Shown here one piece after another: positions 10,631 through 21,891 of a stretch of 64,000 nt of DNA. The position numbers and the translations under genes were made by a program. Source of the DNA: Forficula auricularia (taxonomy: Eukaryota; Arthropoda; Insecta; Dermaptera; Forficulidae); assembly GCA_024734495.1 (NCBI GenBank), contig JALMQS010000327.1, positions 105,033-169,032 of the forward strand. The letters are read 5' to 3'. The notes under the pieces were generated by a model. It did no database searches. It saw only the letters and a list, made by a program, of their open reading frames with translations, and was not told where the DNA came from. Position 1 is the first letter of the stretch. Each line of letters opens with the position of its first letter.

Positions 10631-11655
10631 ATGGGAAGGACTTGGGTTTATGTTCGAGGGCGAGCCCGTCGTACTCCTGGGCAAATTATCCGGGCCCTCT
10701 AAGCAACGGTATGTTCAAGGACCTCTGCCGCCTCCGATCGGGTTCTCTCCCTTCTGCTGTCCGCACTAGTCGTGGAAGGCGGGAGGGGGGGGGGTCCCGG
10801 GGTGTAGGGCAGGATGCCCCAGAACGGAGACGACGGCCCATATTATCCAGGGCTGTGGGCGAACTCACGACGGAAGGATCAAGCGTCATGACGCCGTCGT
10901 CCGATGTCTGGCAGACGATGTGAAAAAAAGATCCCCTAGGGTGGAGCTGGAATATTTATATTCCAGCACTGCCGGGGCACGTAAGCCGGACCTCGTGATG
11001 GCTGGACCGGAAAATCGGGTCACGGTCATCGATGTGCAGGTGGTTTCCGCACTCGCCGGGCTGGATGTTGCCAACACGAACAAAATTAATTATTACAGTG
11101 GTAACTCCAGCCTGATCAGAAACATCGCGGAAAGGTTCGAGGTCGCGGCCAGTCATGTCACCGTTTTGGCCGCGACAATTTCGTGGAAGGGGTCTGGTGT
11201 CCCCGGTCCTATAGGGACCTGGGCGCCCTGGGTGTCTGCAAAAATACTCTTAATAAAATGACGCTCAGGGCGATGATAGGCTCCATTTTTAATTTCTCCA
11301 CTTTCATGAGGCGGACCTTTAGGACGGGGCCCTGCCAAAATTATATAATGAACTAAAAGACTCTCTATGAGCTGTTGCGGGGTGTGTTGAATGCCCCCAA
11401 TTATCTGGCCTCGTTCCTAAAGAAATGTGTACATAATTTTAAATTTTTAACAAACTTGTAAATAATTTTAATTTTGACTTTTAATGTACATATTAAAATA
11501 TTTGTTTAAGACCGCCCATTTAACTTTAGTGGATGTAAGCCACAACATCTGGCATAATTTTTGACGGCTGTGGTTTTTTGTATATAAAATGTAATCCTTT
11601 TCTTTTTCTTGTAAAGGGCTGCCCCCTCTGCGTGGCGCAATAAACACAGTCAATT
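10630..11655 (+). pseudogene. R2-like LINE, 3' fragment with zinc knuckle and restriction-like endonuclease
   Basis: R2-type LINEs encode one protein whose C-terminus holds a CCHC zinc knuckle and a restriction-like endonuclease that nicks the target. Seen here in order are LRSGSLPSAVRTSRGRRE (about 10715-10780); a frame break in a run of ten G; then GCRAGC…TTAHIIQGC…KRHD, which gives the C-C-H-C pattern (about 10800-10885); and KPDLV…VIDVQV…NKINYY (about 10985-11095), which fits the PD-D-K endonuclease core. A 3' UTR follows, ending caataaacacagtcaatt. Flanks resume an AT-rich M2-type repeat (gctttgg … gaaatcgg), so this copy is not in 28S rDNA. The reverse transcriptase is absent and the G-run shift breaks the frame. 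Confidence 0.85.
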
Positions 11656-11699
11656 GAAATCGGAAAACCGGAAGTGGACATTTACATTAAAGATTTTTC

Positions 11700-12780
11700 G
11701 TTTTTTTTTTTTTTTTATTTTCTCAAAAACTGCTCTAACGATTTTTTTAAAATTAGTGTATTTGTCAAGTGTCATGAACTATTAGTTGTTTCAAATGTTT
11801 AATCAGATTGTAAAAAAGGAAGGGGGTGTAAATTAGGAGTGTCGTAAAATAAATATTTTAATCGTTCATATCTCGTCTTCAGAAAGTTGCAGAGCCTTGA
11901 AATTTGGAACATAATCTATCTAGAGGCTAGAAGAAGTATAACAAGATTTTGGCTAAAATATAAAACCTGAAAGTTGATATTTACGTACGTAAGAATCCCC
12001 CCTAGCGTTTCGCAACCATAAGTCTCAGAGATTTGATACAACTAATAACTCATGACACTTGATAAATGCACTAATTTTTAAAAAAATCGTTAGAGCTGTT
12101 TTTGAGAAAATAAAAAACGAAATAAAGGATAGGGGTGTAAATTAGTAGTGTCGCGATGATTTCAAATAAATGAAAATGTGAAAGTCGTGTGGTGAACACA
12201 CCAGTTGATTTCTATTGCTATCTTTTTAAATGAAATCTTTTGTAATAAAAAATATCTGATGAGCCAAATTTTGGAGAAACTAATCGTTTAACCTTTTAAA
12301 TTTGGATTGATTTGTTTTATCATTTCTAATAGAAGGAAATTACCCTAGTGTAATTACAAAAATAATAATTTGTAAATCCTAAAAATATAATTTGATTTAT
12401 AAATAAATTTATATTGAACTATTTATGGTATTTAAAATAAAAAAAAACAAAAAAAAAAACAATTTATTATTAAAAGGAAATTGAGAAAAATGTATTTATA
12501 AATTTTTTCCAAGGGCATAGATTTTAATTTTTTTATCATATTATGTCAGAAAATTTCCCTTCAAATTTTTCTATTTTAGCCAAAATCTTGTTATACTTCT
12601 TGTACTCTCAGATAGCACAAGTTGCGAATTTCAAAGGTCTGCGTCTTTCTGAGGAGGAGATATGAATGATTAAAATATTTATTTTACGACATTCCTAACA
12701 CCTACAACCCTTCCTTTAATTCAATCGGGTTAAAATGTGACACATCTATTAACTCATTACACTTGATAAATTATATTTTT
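11700..12780. repeat. Inverted pair of M2 modules, duplicate
   Basis: Same organisation as 6610-7690: a forward module at about 11700-11960, and reversed pieces at about 12033-12125 and 12575-12780. Confidence 0.7.
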
Positions 12781-13080
12781 TCCCCTCTTCCTGGCTTCTG
12801 GCCTTAACCATTTAGCCAATCACTTTCTTTATATTATTTTATCTAATTAAGAATATATACACTTTCATTAGATCTTAAGATTAACTAATTATAAATATAA
12901 TGTAAATTTAATACATTAATTTATACAATTTTAAATATTTACACTAGCCCTTAGTACAAATATCTGAACAGCCATAACAACTTTTTCACTACACTCACAC
13001 AAACACAAAAGATAATCACTATTTATTATGAATTTCACACTTTCGTTGATTTCAGAATATAGCATTTGTGCCCACTTTTT

Positions 13081-13121
13081 TAACCGACTTCAAAAAAAGG
13101 AGGAGGTTCTCTATTCGATTG

Positions 13122-13158
<37 letters not shown>

Positions 13159-13845
13159 TGCCTATGTTACCTCATATCTCCGCCAATTGTCAACCGATTT
13201 TGAAAAATTTTTTTTGCATTGAGTCCAGTCTAGCTTCCGATTGGTCCCATTTTTTTTCGAATTTTTTTCATAGGTATTAGACCTTTTTTATTAGGTTTTA
13301 TTAGGTTTGTTTAGACCTAACCTCTTTGTTTATGAACCGATTTCGATGGTTCTTTTTTTATCCGAAAGGGGGTGTCTTAGGGATGGTGTCATATTAATTT
13401 GGTCAAGTTCTGATGATATAATCACTATTAATAACATCACTAAAAAGAGAAAATAAAAATTTTTAAGAAAAAATAAAAACCGACTTCAAAAAATTAAATG
13501 CAACAAATAAAAATACACTAAAAGGTATAAAATAATTATTATCTCATTTAGTTACAACTAAACGACGAAATATTAACACGAAACCACTTTTTGAAGTTGG
13601 TGCCAAACATATACCTTTTATGAATCGCACTCGACGGATCTTACTTAGTACCGTTTGGCGGGTACGCTCGCTTATAGGTATAGTTTGTTTGGCACCGACT
13701 TTAAAAAGTAATTTCGTGTTAATATTTCGTCGTTTAGTTGTAACTAAATGAGATAATAATTATTTTATACCTTTTAGTGTATTTTTATATTTGTTGCATT
13801 TAATTTTTGAAGTCGGTTTTTATTTTTTTTTCTTAAAAATTTTTT
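13081..13845. mobile_element. Fold-back type transposon inserted in duplicate B2
   Basis: It is absent at the equivalent site in copy 1 (cccactttttgttcaaaac is uninterrupted near 7988). It starts AACCGACTTCAAAAAAAGG and ends GAAGTCGGTTTTTA, so the termini are inverted. Inside, about 13455-13609 is the near-perfect reverse complement of about 13687-13838, forming a hairpin of roughly 150-bp arms. A poly-T of about 30 lies near 13127. The AACCGACTTCAAAAA start is, from memory, a very common insect repeat terminus; the superfamily is not assigned. No transposase frame is present. Confidence 0.8.
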
Positions 13846-14020
13846 GTTCAAAACACATTCAAAAACCACATGATTGAGTAATAAATCAAATAAAATCTGG
13901 TAATAATTTCTCGGTCATTATTTATTTATTGATTAAAAAAATGTTATTATACAATAATATATAGTACAGTATTAAATTAAATTAAAAAAAAACAAAGAAA
14001 ATATTTTTATTATAGACAAA

Positions 14021-14126
14021 AGAATCAGCCGGGATTCGAATTCGGGATCTTCGCATGTCCAGTGCGATGCTTTCATAAGATCCATATCTCTTAGTCACTG
14101 CTCCCCGAACTCACGCAAATACCTAA
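14021..14126 (-). repeat. tRNA-like SINE head, copy 2 (tentative)
   Basis: Duplicate of 8160-8265, with the same A-box-like and B-box-like motifs on the minus strand. Confidence 0.4.
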
Positions 14127-14212
14127 TGTCTATATAAATTTGGAATTTCCATTTATTTCATCTTTAATCTCTTCTTTATTCATTTTCATGATTCTGTGGT
14201 GACCTGACATAA

Positions 14213-15141
14213 TATCATCATCATTGAGTATACAGTCCTAAGACTGGTTTGATGCAACAATCCGTCTCCACTCGACTCTGTCCCCCGCCAGCTGTTTGAC
14301 CTCTCTAAATGTCTGGGATCCCATATCCCCAATTATTTGGTTGAAATATTCTAATCTGGGTCTTCCCCTTCCCCTTTTCTTTCCCACCTCCCCCTCCAAG
14401 ATATCCCTAAGCAGTCCCCCATGTCTCAGTGTGTGCCCCATCATCTGACCTCTTCTCTTCTTCAGACTCTTCCGCAAGGTTCTTCTTTATCCGATTCTTC
14501 TAAGAACTTCTTCATTTGTAATTTTATCCATCCATTTGATATTCATCATTCTTTTGTAGCACCACATTTCGAAAGCCTCTAATCTCTTTCTATCCGCTTC
14601 TCTAATTGTCCAGGTTTCACTCCCGTACATGGCTATGCTCCGTACATATGTCTTCAATAGCAACTTCCTGTTTTCTAAGCTGATTGAGGAGGAGCATAGT
14701 AGTTTTTGTTTTGAATTAAACCCCATTTTTGCTTGGGCAATTCTTGATTTAATTTAGTTTTCGCTCCTCCCATCCTATGTTAATTTACTTCCTAGGTAGC
14801 GGAATTCCTTAACTCCTTTTAGGTTTTCTTGGTTAATTTTGATGCATTCCTGTCTCGTTTGTTCTTTTTTTGTACATACTAGGACCTTGGTTTTATTCTT
14901 GTTTATTTTCATTTTGATTTCTTCTATTAGGATTTGGTTATAATTCCATTCAGAGCGTCCTCTAATTTTTTTTTATTGCTTCCTAGAAGGGCAATGTCAT
15001 CGGCAAATCTTAACATAGTGATCTTTTGACCTTGGATTTCGATACCTGTATCAATTTTGTCTTTGAATTCTTTAATCGCTTCTTCTATGTATAAGTTGAA
15101 AATCATGGGTGACAGCACACATCCTTGTCTTACACCTTTTA
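14213..15141 (-). pseudogene. RTE-like non-LTR retrotransposon, 5'-truncated, copy 2
   Basis: Duplicate of the fragment at 8362-9286, with the same in-frame stops and the same C-terminal GRGRPRL. Around 14930-14945 small indels (an extra ttc and a shift in atttggttataattcc) break the frame just after the FADD region, which copy 1 does not show. The junction with E1 reads ccttttactttatccaatgcg, keeping the E1 start that copy 1 has mutated. Confidence 0.8.
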
Positions 15142-15590
15142 CTTTATCCAATGCGAAGCATGGGAGAAAGTATTGTAATCGGTCGCGCGGCAAGCGCGAC
15201 TTCAAAGAGTCCTCAGGTAAAGACTACGGAACCCATGGACTCAATTAAGGTCACAAATTGTAGTATTCAATTAGGTTGAATATTAGCAGGTGACGATTTT
15301 GCCAAAAATTACCAGGGATCTCGTCGAGAGGCCAAAAAGTGCCATTTTTTTTGGAAGTGCGTGGGGATGAATGGATGTATGTTATCGTTTTATTCGTCCA
15401 CGATTTTTTCCACACCTTTGCACCGATTGAAATTAAATTGAAAACCTACCATTAGTTAAAAAACGAAGCGCTGATTAGTTTTTGGTACATATCGGTCCAC
15501 AAACATTAGTACTTTATTTCATTACTTTTTTAGTTTTTTCTAAATATCTTGAAAATGACTTAACCAATTTTGATGAAATTTAATATGATT
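15139..15590 (+). mobile_element. E1 element fragment, forward, duplicate
   Basis: Starts actttatccaatgcgaag and ends at gatgaaatttaatatg, where the tandem array begins, as in copy 1. Confidence 0.75.
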
Positions 15591-16110
15591 TTTGACGTTT
15601 CGGTTTTTATTGGTAACCATTGCTGAGACATGGAGGAATCGACTTTAAACCAAAAATAGCGATTGATTCTCATCTAATACTTGAGGAATAACCATTCTAT
15701 ATTGGATTTTTGACGTTTCGGCTTTTTATTGGTAACCATTGCTTAAGACATAGAGAAATCGACTTTAAACCAAAAATAGCGATTGATTCTCATCTAATAC
15801 TTGAGGAATAACCATTCTATATTGGATTTTTGACGTTTCGGCTTTTATTGGTAACCATTGCTTAAGACATAGAGAAATCGACTTTAAACCAAAAATAGCG
15901 ATTGATTCTCATCTAATACTTGAGGAATAACCATTCTATATTGGATTTTTGACGTTTCGGCTTTTATTGGTAACCATTGCTTAAGACATAGAGAAATCGA
16001 CTTTAAACCAAAAATAGCGATTGATTCTCATCTAATACTTGAGGAATAACCATTCTATATTGGATTTTTGACATTTAGGTTTTTATTGGTAACCATTGCT
16101 GAAGACATGG
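15587..16110 (+). repeat. 119-bp tandem repeat, about 4.4 units
   Basis: Unit starts (gatttttgac) fall at 15587, 15704, 15824, 15943 and 16062 (partial), giving spacings of 117, 120, 119 and 119. Middle units are almost identical to each other, which suggests recent expansion. Confidence 0.9.
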
Positions 16111-16320
16111 AAAAGGATTAAATCTTTCACAATTTATCATCAAAAAAATAATCTCAATTAACTAGATAGTTAACCGGTTCTAAATTAACATGTTTGAAAA
16201 TTTTGAAGAAAGATTTACTAAACACTATTAATAAGATACTCAATGAAAAAGAATATCTCATGAGATCTGAATTTCCACTTCAAGTAAAACTGCCGTCAAT
16301 CTTTGATTGTCAGCTAAATC

Positions 16321-16999
16321 TTTCTTTTCTTGAAAATCTTTAAAAGAGGATATTTATTTGTTTGAAAGCGAATTCAAATTAATATCATTCTCCATTTTAC
16401 TTTGATTGAAATCTTTTTTGGAAAGGGAGGGAGATGTGATCATAATAGAGGGATTTTTTATGATAAGGAAAAGCCAAAATATGATAAAAATTGAGTTATT
16501 TAATGTTTACTTTTAGTCTCAAATCATTTTATTTCGACTCTTAATTTAAAATACTATGTATATATAAATAAATAAATAAATATTAGAAGTGGCAAACAAA
16601 TTGCGGGTGCATAGTCAACGCTTTCCTTGCTTCGAATTACCAAGAGACTAGAATCCGTCAGGAGTCAGGAGGTTTGCTTAATGGAAAGAAAGCGCGGTGC
16701 TCTTAACTAATAATGCCCATTGAAATGACTAAATTTGGATTTCTACTAAACTACACCAAAATCATAAATTTTTGTTAAAAAGTTTATTCTTTTTATTAAT
16801 AAATTAATTAAATTATTTCTTACTTTATATTTTTAAATGAATTTTATTAAAATATATGTGTGATAATGTGTAGTTCTGTAGATACTTGTAAGCATACATC
16901 TTATAAATTGATTAGGCTTTAATAAAAAAAAAAAAATTGTTTCGGTATAATTTATAACATAATATTAAAAAAATATTACCTACTCATGTCGTCATGTAC
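16321..16999. other. AT-rich repeat-derived stretch
   Basis: Contains one GC-rich core and sequence related to 28620-28850 (ttggaaacggagggagatgtgat-like text). No gene is supported. Confidence 0.5.
16599..16714 (+). repeat. GC-rich core repeat, copy 6
   Basis: TTGCGGGTGCATAGTC, then TTGCTTCGAATTACC, GAGACTAGAATCCGTCAGG with an extra AGTCAGG duplication, and AGCGCGGTGC. Its start (gcgggtgcatag) is shared with about 28850. Confidence 0.8.
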
Positions 17000-17995
17000 T
17001 AAAATCTAAAAATGAAGTTAATCTTACTTCTTTAATGTTATCTGAAATGAGTATATTTATTTATTGTTTTGAAAGTGATTCTAAACATTATTCTCTAATT
17101 AATTCTTATTGAACCTAATGTACTCGTTTGATCAATTTATATTAAAGGAAATCACATTATTTAATTCACGCATTTTTTCAATCATATACCATATATTTAA
17201 TTTGGATTTTTATCCCAACATTTCAGGGCGGAACGGCTGATATTTCAGCTAACAATTCTTTGAACGAAGATATTTATATTTTTGAAAGTGATTTCAAATC
17301 ACAATCTCAATTTTCACAGAAATGATGACGGACCTCGGATAAAATATTATAATTCTATTGATATTTGTTATTCAAAAAAGATAGTTAATAATATAGAAAT
17401 AAGAACTTATTTAAAAAAAATCGATAAGCTTTTGCAAACAGTGAGATTATCTTTCAATTTAATAGACGATTAAAGGTTATTAAATAAATTACTATTGTGC
17501 CCTTTCCTTGATAGCCTAAGCATATGCTTATATTACTTAATGTTTAACCAGGCGCCCTGAATTTTGATTGTTTTTATTATAATTAAACTTTTATGTTTTT
17601 CTGAAAAAACAACAATTTCCTTCATTGACTTTATTATTTAATTAGTTGCTCTAAAATTTTATTTATTTATTTAATTAATTCAATTAATTAATTTACAACG
17701 GCAAAAGCCTTAACAAGTTGGTTATATCCAAACACAAATAACATTCAACCACAATGAAACAAGAGATATACAATGGACAGTATGACATTTGAAAATACAT
17801 ATTATATATTTGTTCCTCTGACAAAGCAAAATTCAGTATCAAGGGAGAACTAAAAGTTCAATACCATGGATTTTGCCACAGAGAAAATATTCATCTGGTC
17901 TTTGACAACCATTCAAAATATTCTTAAATGGTCAATATTTGGCCAGGCAAAAGCCTTTACAAGTTGGTTGAATACTAAGTAAAATATGGTGATAA

Positions 17996-18969
17996 TCTAT
18001 ATAATAAAAATGAATTTCTTTTTCTTTGTAAGCGCAGATCTCTCAAATGCCTGGACCGATTTGTTTAATTTTTTTTTAAATGTTCGTAATAGTCCATTTC
18101 AGGTTAATACGTAAAAAAAATCGGAATAGTTGCCCGGAAAATTGGAAAATTCACGAAAAACTAAAACCAAATCTGTATAGCCAACATAGCTTGCCAAACA
18201 ATAAAAGAACTAAACTAGCAAACTAAACATTTGTTGGCGGCACTGTTTGTCAGATTTTTGAATGTCATTAATTCTTAATAGCATAGATAATAGAGTTCTA
18301 ACCACATTATCGTTGAAGAAGAATTTAATAATGCAACAAAGATTCAAAAAAACTATCTATTTTTTTAAAGTACATTTAAAAACAAAAATTAAAAAATAAA
18401 CTGCAACGGATCGATGCTAAACTTTATCCAATGTACTATCTTATTCTAAAATAAAGTACTTTAAAATATAATTTTACAAAAAACTATATACCTATGACCT
18501 TTTTTGTGGTCCTCAAGGTACTTAATTACAATGAATTTTAAATCCCACAAATATTAATTTGACAATTTAATTGATGAACTCAAAAATTGTTATTTAATTA
18601 AATAAACTGCAACGGATCGTTGCTAAACTTTACCCAAATTCATTTGAAATATTAATATGTTTATTCCTTTATTATCAATCAGATATCACTTGCGATTTGC
18701 AGTTCATGTTGTCTTTAATTCAAAAATAATGATCGATTCTCATTTAACAGTCGAGGAATAACCATTCTACATTCGATTTTTGACGTTTCGGTTTTTATTG
18801 TATATTACAGTTAAATAGAATCTCAAATTATATCTATTTAAGACTTTATAATAAAACAATTATATTTATTCTCTGTTACTAATAAAACATCAATAAAGCA
18901 GCCACGTGGGGGTCCAGGGGCGAAGCCCCGGCTAGTAAAAGGCCCGCCGAAGGCAGGCGTTGAAGCTAG
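17996..18969 (+). mobile_element. Non-autonomous Helitron
   Basis: The 5' end is TCTATATAATAAAAATG and the 3' end is a hairpin (GCCCGCC gaa GGCAGGC) followed 7 bases later by CTAG, inserted between A and T as Helitrons do. The other copy of block C at about 40060 reads gtgataagatataataaat with no insert. No Rep/helicase frame exists. It contains reversed E1 end sequences (about 18395-18540 and 18601-18640) and one decayed 119-bp unit (18722-18798). A second hairpin plus CTAG (GGGGC gaa GCCCC ggCTAG) lies about 35 bases before the true end. Confidence 0.85.
18395..18640 (-). mobile_element. E1 terminal fragments inside the Helitron
   Basis: Two copies of the E1 end (ctgcaacggatcg and its hairpin partner) lie at about 18401 and 18605. 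The first continues into actttatccaatg and taaagtactttaaaat as in the E1 at 36878. Confidence 0.65.
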
Positions 18970-19044
18970 TATATAATAAATACATATATTAATAATAATG
19001 TTTAATTATTTTGTGAAAATTAAAACTCTCTCTTTCATTATAGT

Positions 19045-19163
19045 CATCTGTAAAATGCGCCGGCGCGCTTTTAGTTATACAAGCTTCTCTCTTGGTAGAT
19101 TCTAGTACCCTGGTAACAGAGAGGCTACGAAATCGGACAGGCTGGCTTTCAATCTCGCAATTT
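19045..19163 (-). repeat. GC-rich core repeat, copy 7 (reverse)
   Basis: On the minus strand: TTGCGAGATTG, ATTTCGTAGCCTCTCTG, TTACCAGGGTACTAGAATC, AAAAGCGCGCCGGCGC. It pairs with 40138-40256. The open frame on this strand (18989-19207) is not conserved outside the repeat. Confidence 0.85.
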
Positions 19164-19679
19164 AAAGTTGAGACTGACTCACTTACTTGGTGGGTGGGCT
19201 GCTTCACCCTAGCTAAATGTCCTCTAATATGTTTATTTTTTCCCTCGGACCATTAATAATAATTGCTTAATAATGAGAGTAATAAATAAATAAATATAAT
19301 AAACAGCAAAAAAATCGGACACTTAATAATTACTTTAGCATACAGGGTATGGTCAATGAAAAAAAGTCTTTGCTTCTTTTTTTTGGAAATATCTCAAAAA
19401 CGGCTGAAACTATTTTGATTCGAAAAATTGGGAGAAACCATGGCATTTCGCTCTACAAAAAAAGCCTAAACATTGTGTGAACATTGTAAAAATTATATTT
19501 TTCGAGATAATAATTGTTTTGTCAAAATGTCTGTTAGTAAGCCCGTTCGTTACCATATCTTTGTGGACGAGCTAGTTCAAAAACTAGTTTCAATATCAAA
19601 ACCAAATTTCACACGTAGTTTTGGTGCATTGAGATTAAGAGCTGATTAGATTTTGGTGCATATTGACCTAAAATTAAGT

Positions 19680-20050
19680 TGGGGGGGGGGGGGTAAAAAT
19701 GTATAATTATAATATTTTCAAACTAAAATAACAAGAAAAAATATACTATAAAATGAACCTATAATAAGTAAAATAATATTTTTCTGGGGACCTAATTAGG
19801 GGAGGGGTCAAAAAATAAAAATATAGGCCATTTGAGCAAACTCAACAAAGCTATGTATAAATAATCAGTGGGTCCCTAGATGTCTAAAAATGCAAAAACT
19901 AACTGCTCAAAATGGGGGGGGGGGTCAAAAAATGAAAATCTATGCCCTTGAACCAAACACAACCAAATTTTATATACATAATCACTGGGCCCCCAGTAGT
20001 CTAAAAATGCAAAACAAAACTCCCCTCTATATGATAATAAATAATTTTAT
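19680..20050. repeat. Imperfect ~115-bp tandem units with poly-G
   Basis: Two to three units share ggggtcaaaaaat, a variable aaatctatgccc-like part, aatcagtgggtccc and tctaaaaatgcaaaa. Poly-G runs lie at about 19681-19692 and 19915-19923. The same array is at about 40700-41050. Confidence 0.75.
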
Positions 20051-20158
20051 TAAATATTAACAGTGTGTATGGTAAAGTCAAGTGGATGGCCACATCAGAA
20101 AGTGCCAATTTATTTTCTTTAGCGTTACCTCAATTCATAAATGTACTTCCATAAACCA

Positions 20159-20335
20159 CGAACCCTCGCAGATTTGAAGAACGCCTTCAGAAATGGTATT
20201 GCGGCAACTCCTGGACGATATGGTCAAGCGACGTGTGATGACGAACTTCAAGGACCAGCTTGACCATATCGCATTGCCATCAAAGGTCGCCATTTGTCTG
20301 ACATTAATTTCCACACTATATTTTGTTTCATTCTG
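20159..20335 (+). pseudogene. Decayed DDE transposase C-terminus (mariner-like, tentative)
   Basis: RTLADLKNAFRNGIA is followed, after frame changes, by LLDDMVKRRVMTNFKDQLDH and KGRHLSDI. The R-TL-DLK … V…NF…RL … G-HL-DI order is what I recall for the C-terminal tail of mariner/Tc1-like transposases. The catalytic triad region is not present. At least two frameshifts make it non-functional. Confidence 0.4.
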
Positions 20336-21344
20336 TTAATAAAATGTAACGAGTTGCTCTACATATCGTGCTTATTTTCAACCCTGTAAGATCAAAATTG
20401 AAATTTGAAGAGATTTTAAAATTCGTCTATTTCTCGTCAACTACCCGATATATATATATATAATAAAAAAATACTTAAAATCTCAAATTTACGACCATGA
20501 ATATTCAATTAGAACGAAAAATTCAGAATGCTACTAACCTTAGTCACAATTTTGATTTTTCTAATACAAAAAATTTAAGATAAAGGACATAATTAAAAAA
20601 AAAATAATTTTAGAAATGATCGAAATTTTAAATAACAAAAATTGGATTAATAAAAGGTCAAATATGGATTGTTTTTCTAATGTTGATAAAAAATTTTAGA
20701 GAAAAATAATTTTTCGGTGATATTCAGCTAGCGTGAACGAGGATATTTATTTTTTTGAAAGTGATATCAAATCTCAATCTCCATTTCACTCTGATTGAAA
20801 TGTTTGTCGTCATCAATTGGGGGAAAATATTTTTTTTTAGAATAGTTTGGTGGGTATGACAAATCTAAGTTTGCGATCTCGAAAGTGTGGGGGACAACTT
20901 TTGGTGGCCGAAAAACTTGGAAATTTTCGGACTTTTTCCAATTTTTCGCTTATAAATCGAAAACAGTTAATATTTTGTAAATAACCAGCCTATCTCAAGC
21001 TGATAGTTTATATGTGTTACCTCTAATTATACTCCAACCACCTCTGCGGCTAAATAAACCTCACAAATTCCCAAAAAAGGGAAATTTCTACATAATATAG
21101 CCATCTGTGTGCATCCACAATAAAATTATATTATTTAGATAGAGCCCATCCATATACATATTATTGACGACGGCGGCGTCTCGAGGCATGCAAGTATGCA
21201 ATATTTTCTTAATTTCCTCCACATTTATTAAAAATAAATTAAGTAAATTATTTTATTAAACAATAATGAATGAACCGAGAAAAAATACAATAATGAGAAA
21301 GTCCACCAGCCAGTCAGCCAGCTAGGTTTGTTTGAGCCAGCCAG

Positions 21345-21453
21345 TTGCGGGAGTCCAATTGCAGGAGAAGCTCTGCCTCTACCAGTACCAGGGGACTAGA
21401 ATTCGAAAGGAGGTTGCTTTGCTAAGTAAAAGCGCGCCGGACCATTTGAACAG
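21345..21453 (+). repeat. GC-rich core repeat, copy 8
   Basis: TTGCGGGAGTCCAATTGC, CCAGGGGACTAGAATTC, AAAAGCGCGCCGGACC, TTGAACAG. Nearly identical to copy 1. Confidence 0.85.
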
Positions 21454-21735
21454 CGAATAATGATTTTCTCTAAGCAATTAAACATTAATATTAAATATAT
21501 ATGTATTTATCTTATCTAATCTTATTAAAAGAGCAATTCTTGTATATATATATAGCATCGGTTTGCTCGAAAAACGCTCTAACAATTTCGCTAAAAATTG
21601 GTGTACTTATCAAGTCTCATGAGTCGGTCATGTATAAATTTTAATCCGATTGAAATAAAGGAAGAGGTTGTAAATTAGTCATATCATAAAATAAATATTT
21701 TAATCGTTCATATCTTCGTCTTCAGTAAGTCGCAG

Positions 21736-21748
21736 AGTCTTGAAATTA
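21736..21748 (+). repeat. 13-bp target-site duplication, left
   Basis: AGTCTTGAAATTA, repeated exactly at 27179-27191. The undisturbed site is seen at about 1401-1413. Confidence 0.9.
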
Positions 21749-21891
21749 TTATTATTTATTTTATTTATTTTATTTATTGTCCTCGGGAACATAGCCCATT
21801 TAGACAGCACATAAGTATATTATTTTTTTTTTCAATTTAACATATAATTTTTCATTTCTTGAAAATTTTAATTATTTGATTCTATTTAGTT

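Larger units (their letters stand above)
11133..16320. repeat. Segmental duplication B, copy 2
   Basis: Collinear with 6041-10228 over more than 4 kb with only scattered substitutions. Two later changes mark it: the fold-back transposon at 13081-13845 and expansion of the 119-bp array from about two to four full units. Confidence 0.9.
17000..20170. repeat. Repeat block C, copy 1
   Basis: Matches about 36600-41180 in order: gatatttgttattcaaaaaag, gataagcttttgca-like text, ccttgatagcctaagcat, acaacggcaaaagcctt, a reversed GC-rich core and a poly-G tandem section. Copy 1 alone carries the Helitron at 17996. Copy 2 alone carries hAT relics at about 38081-39147 and an E1 insertion. A 63-codon open frame at 17282 is part of this repeat and is not called a gene. 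Confidence 0.75.
20347..21748. repeat. Repeat block A, copy 2, left part
   Basis: Matches 1-1400 closely (gtaacgagttgctctac start) and is then interrupted by the LINE at 21749. It contains GC-rich core copy 8. No gene is supported. Confidence 0.85.

Noticed and set aside
9735..16110. CRISPR-like regular repetition in the 119-bp arrays
   Set aside because: Units are contiguous with no unique spacers and the sequence is eukaryotic; these are tandem repeats.
17282..17473. A 63-codon open frame in block C as a small gene
   Set aside because: The partner at about 37985 diverges within the frame and is broken by an insertion; there is no domain.
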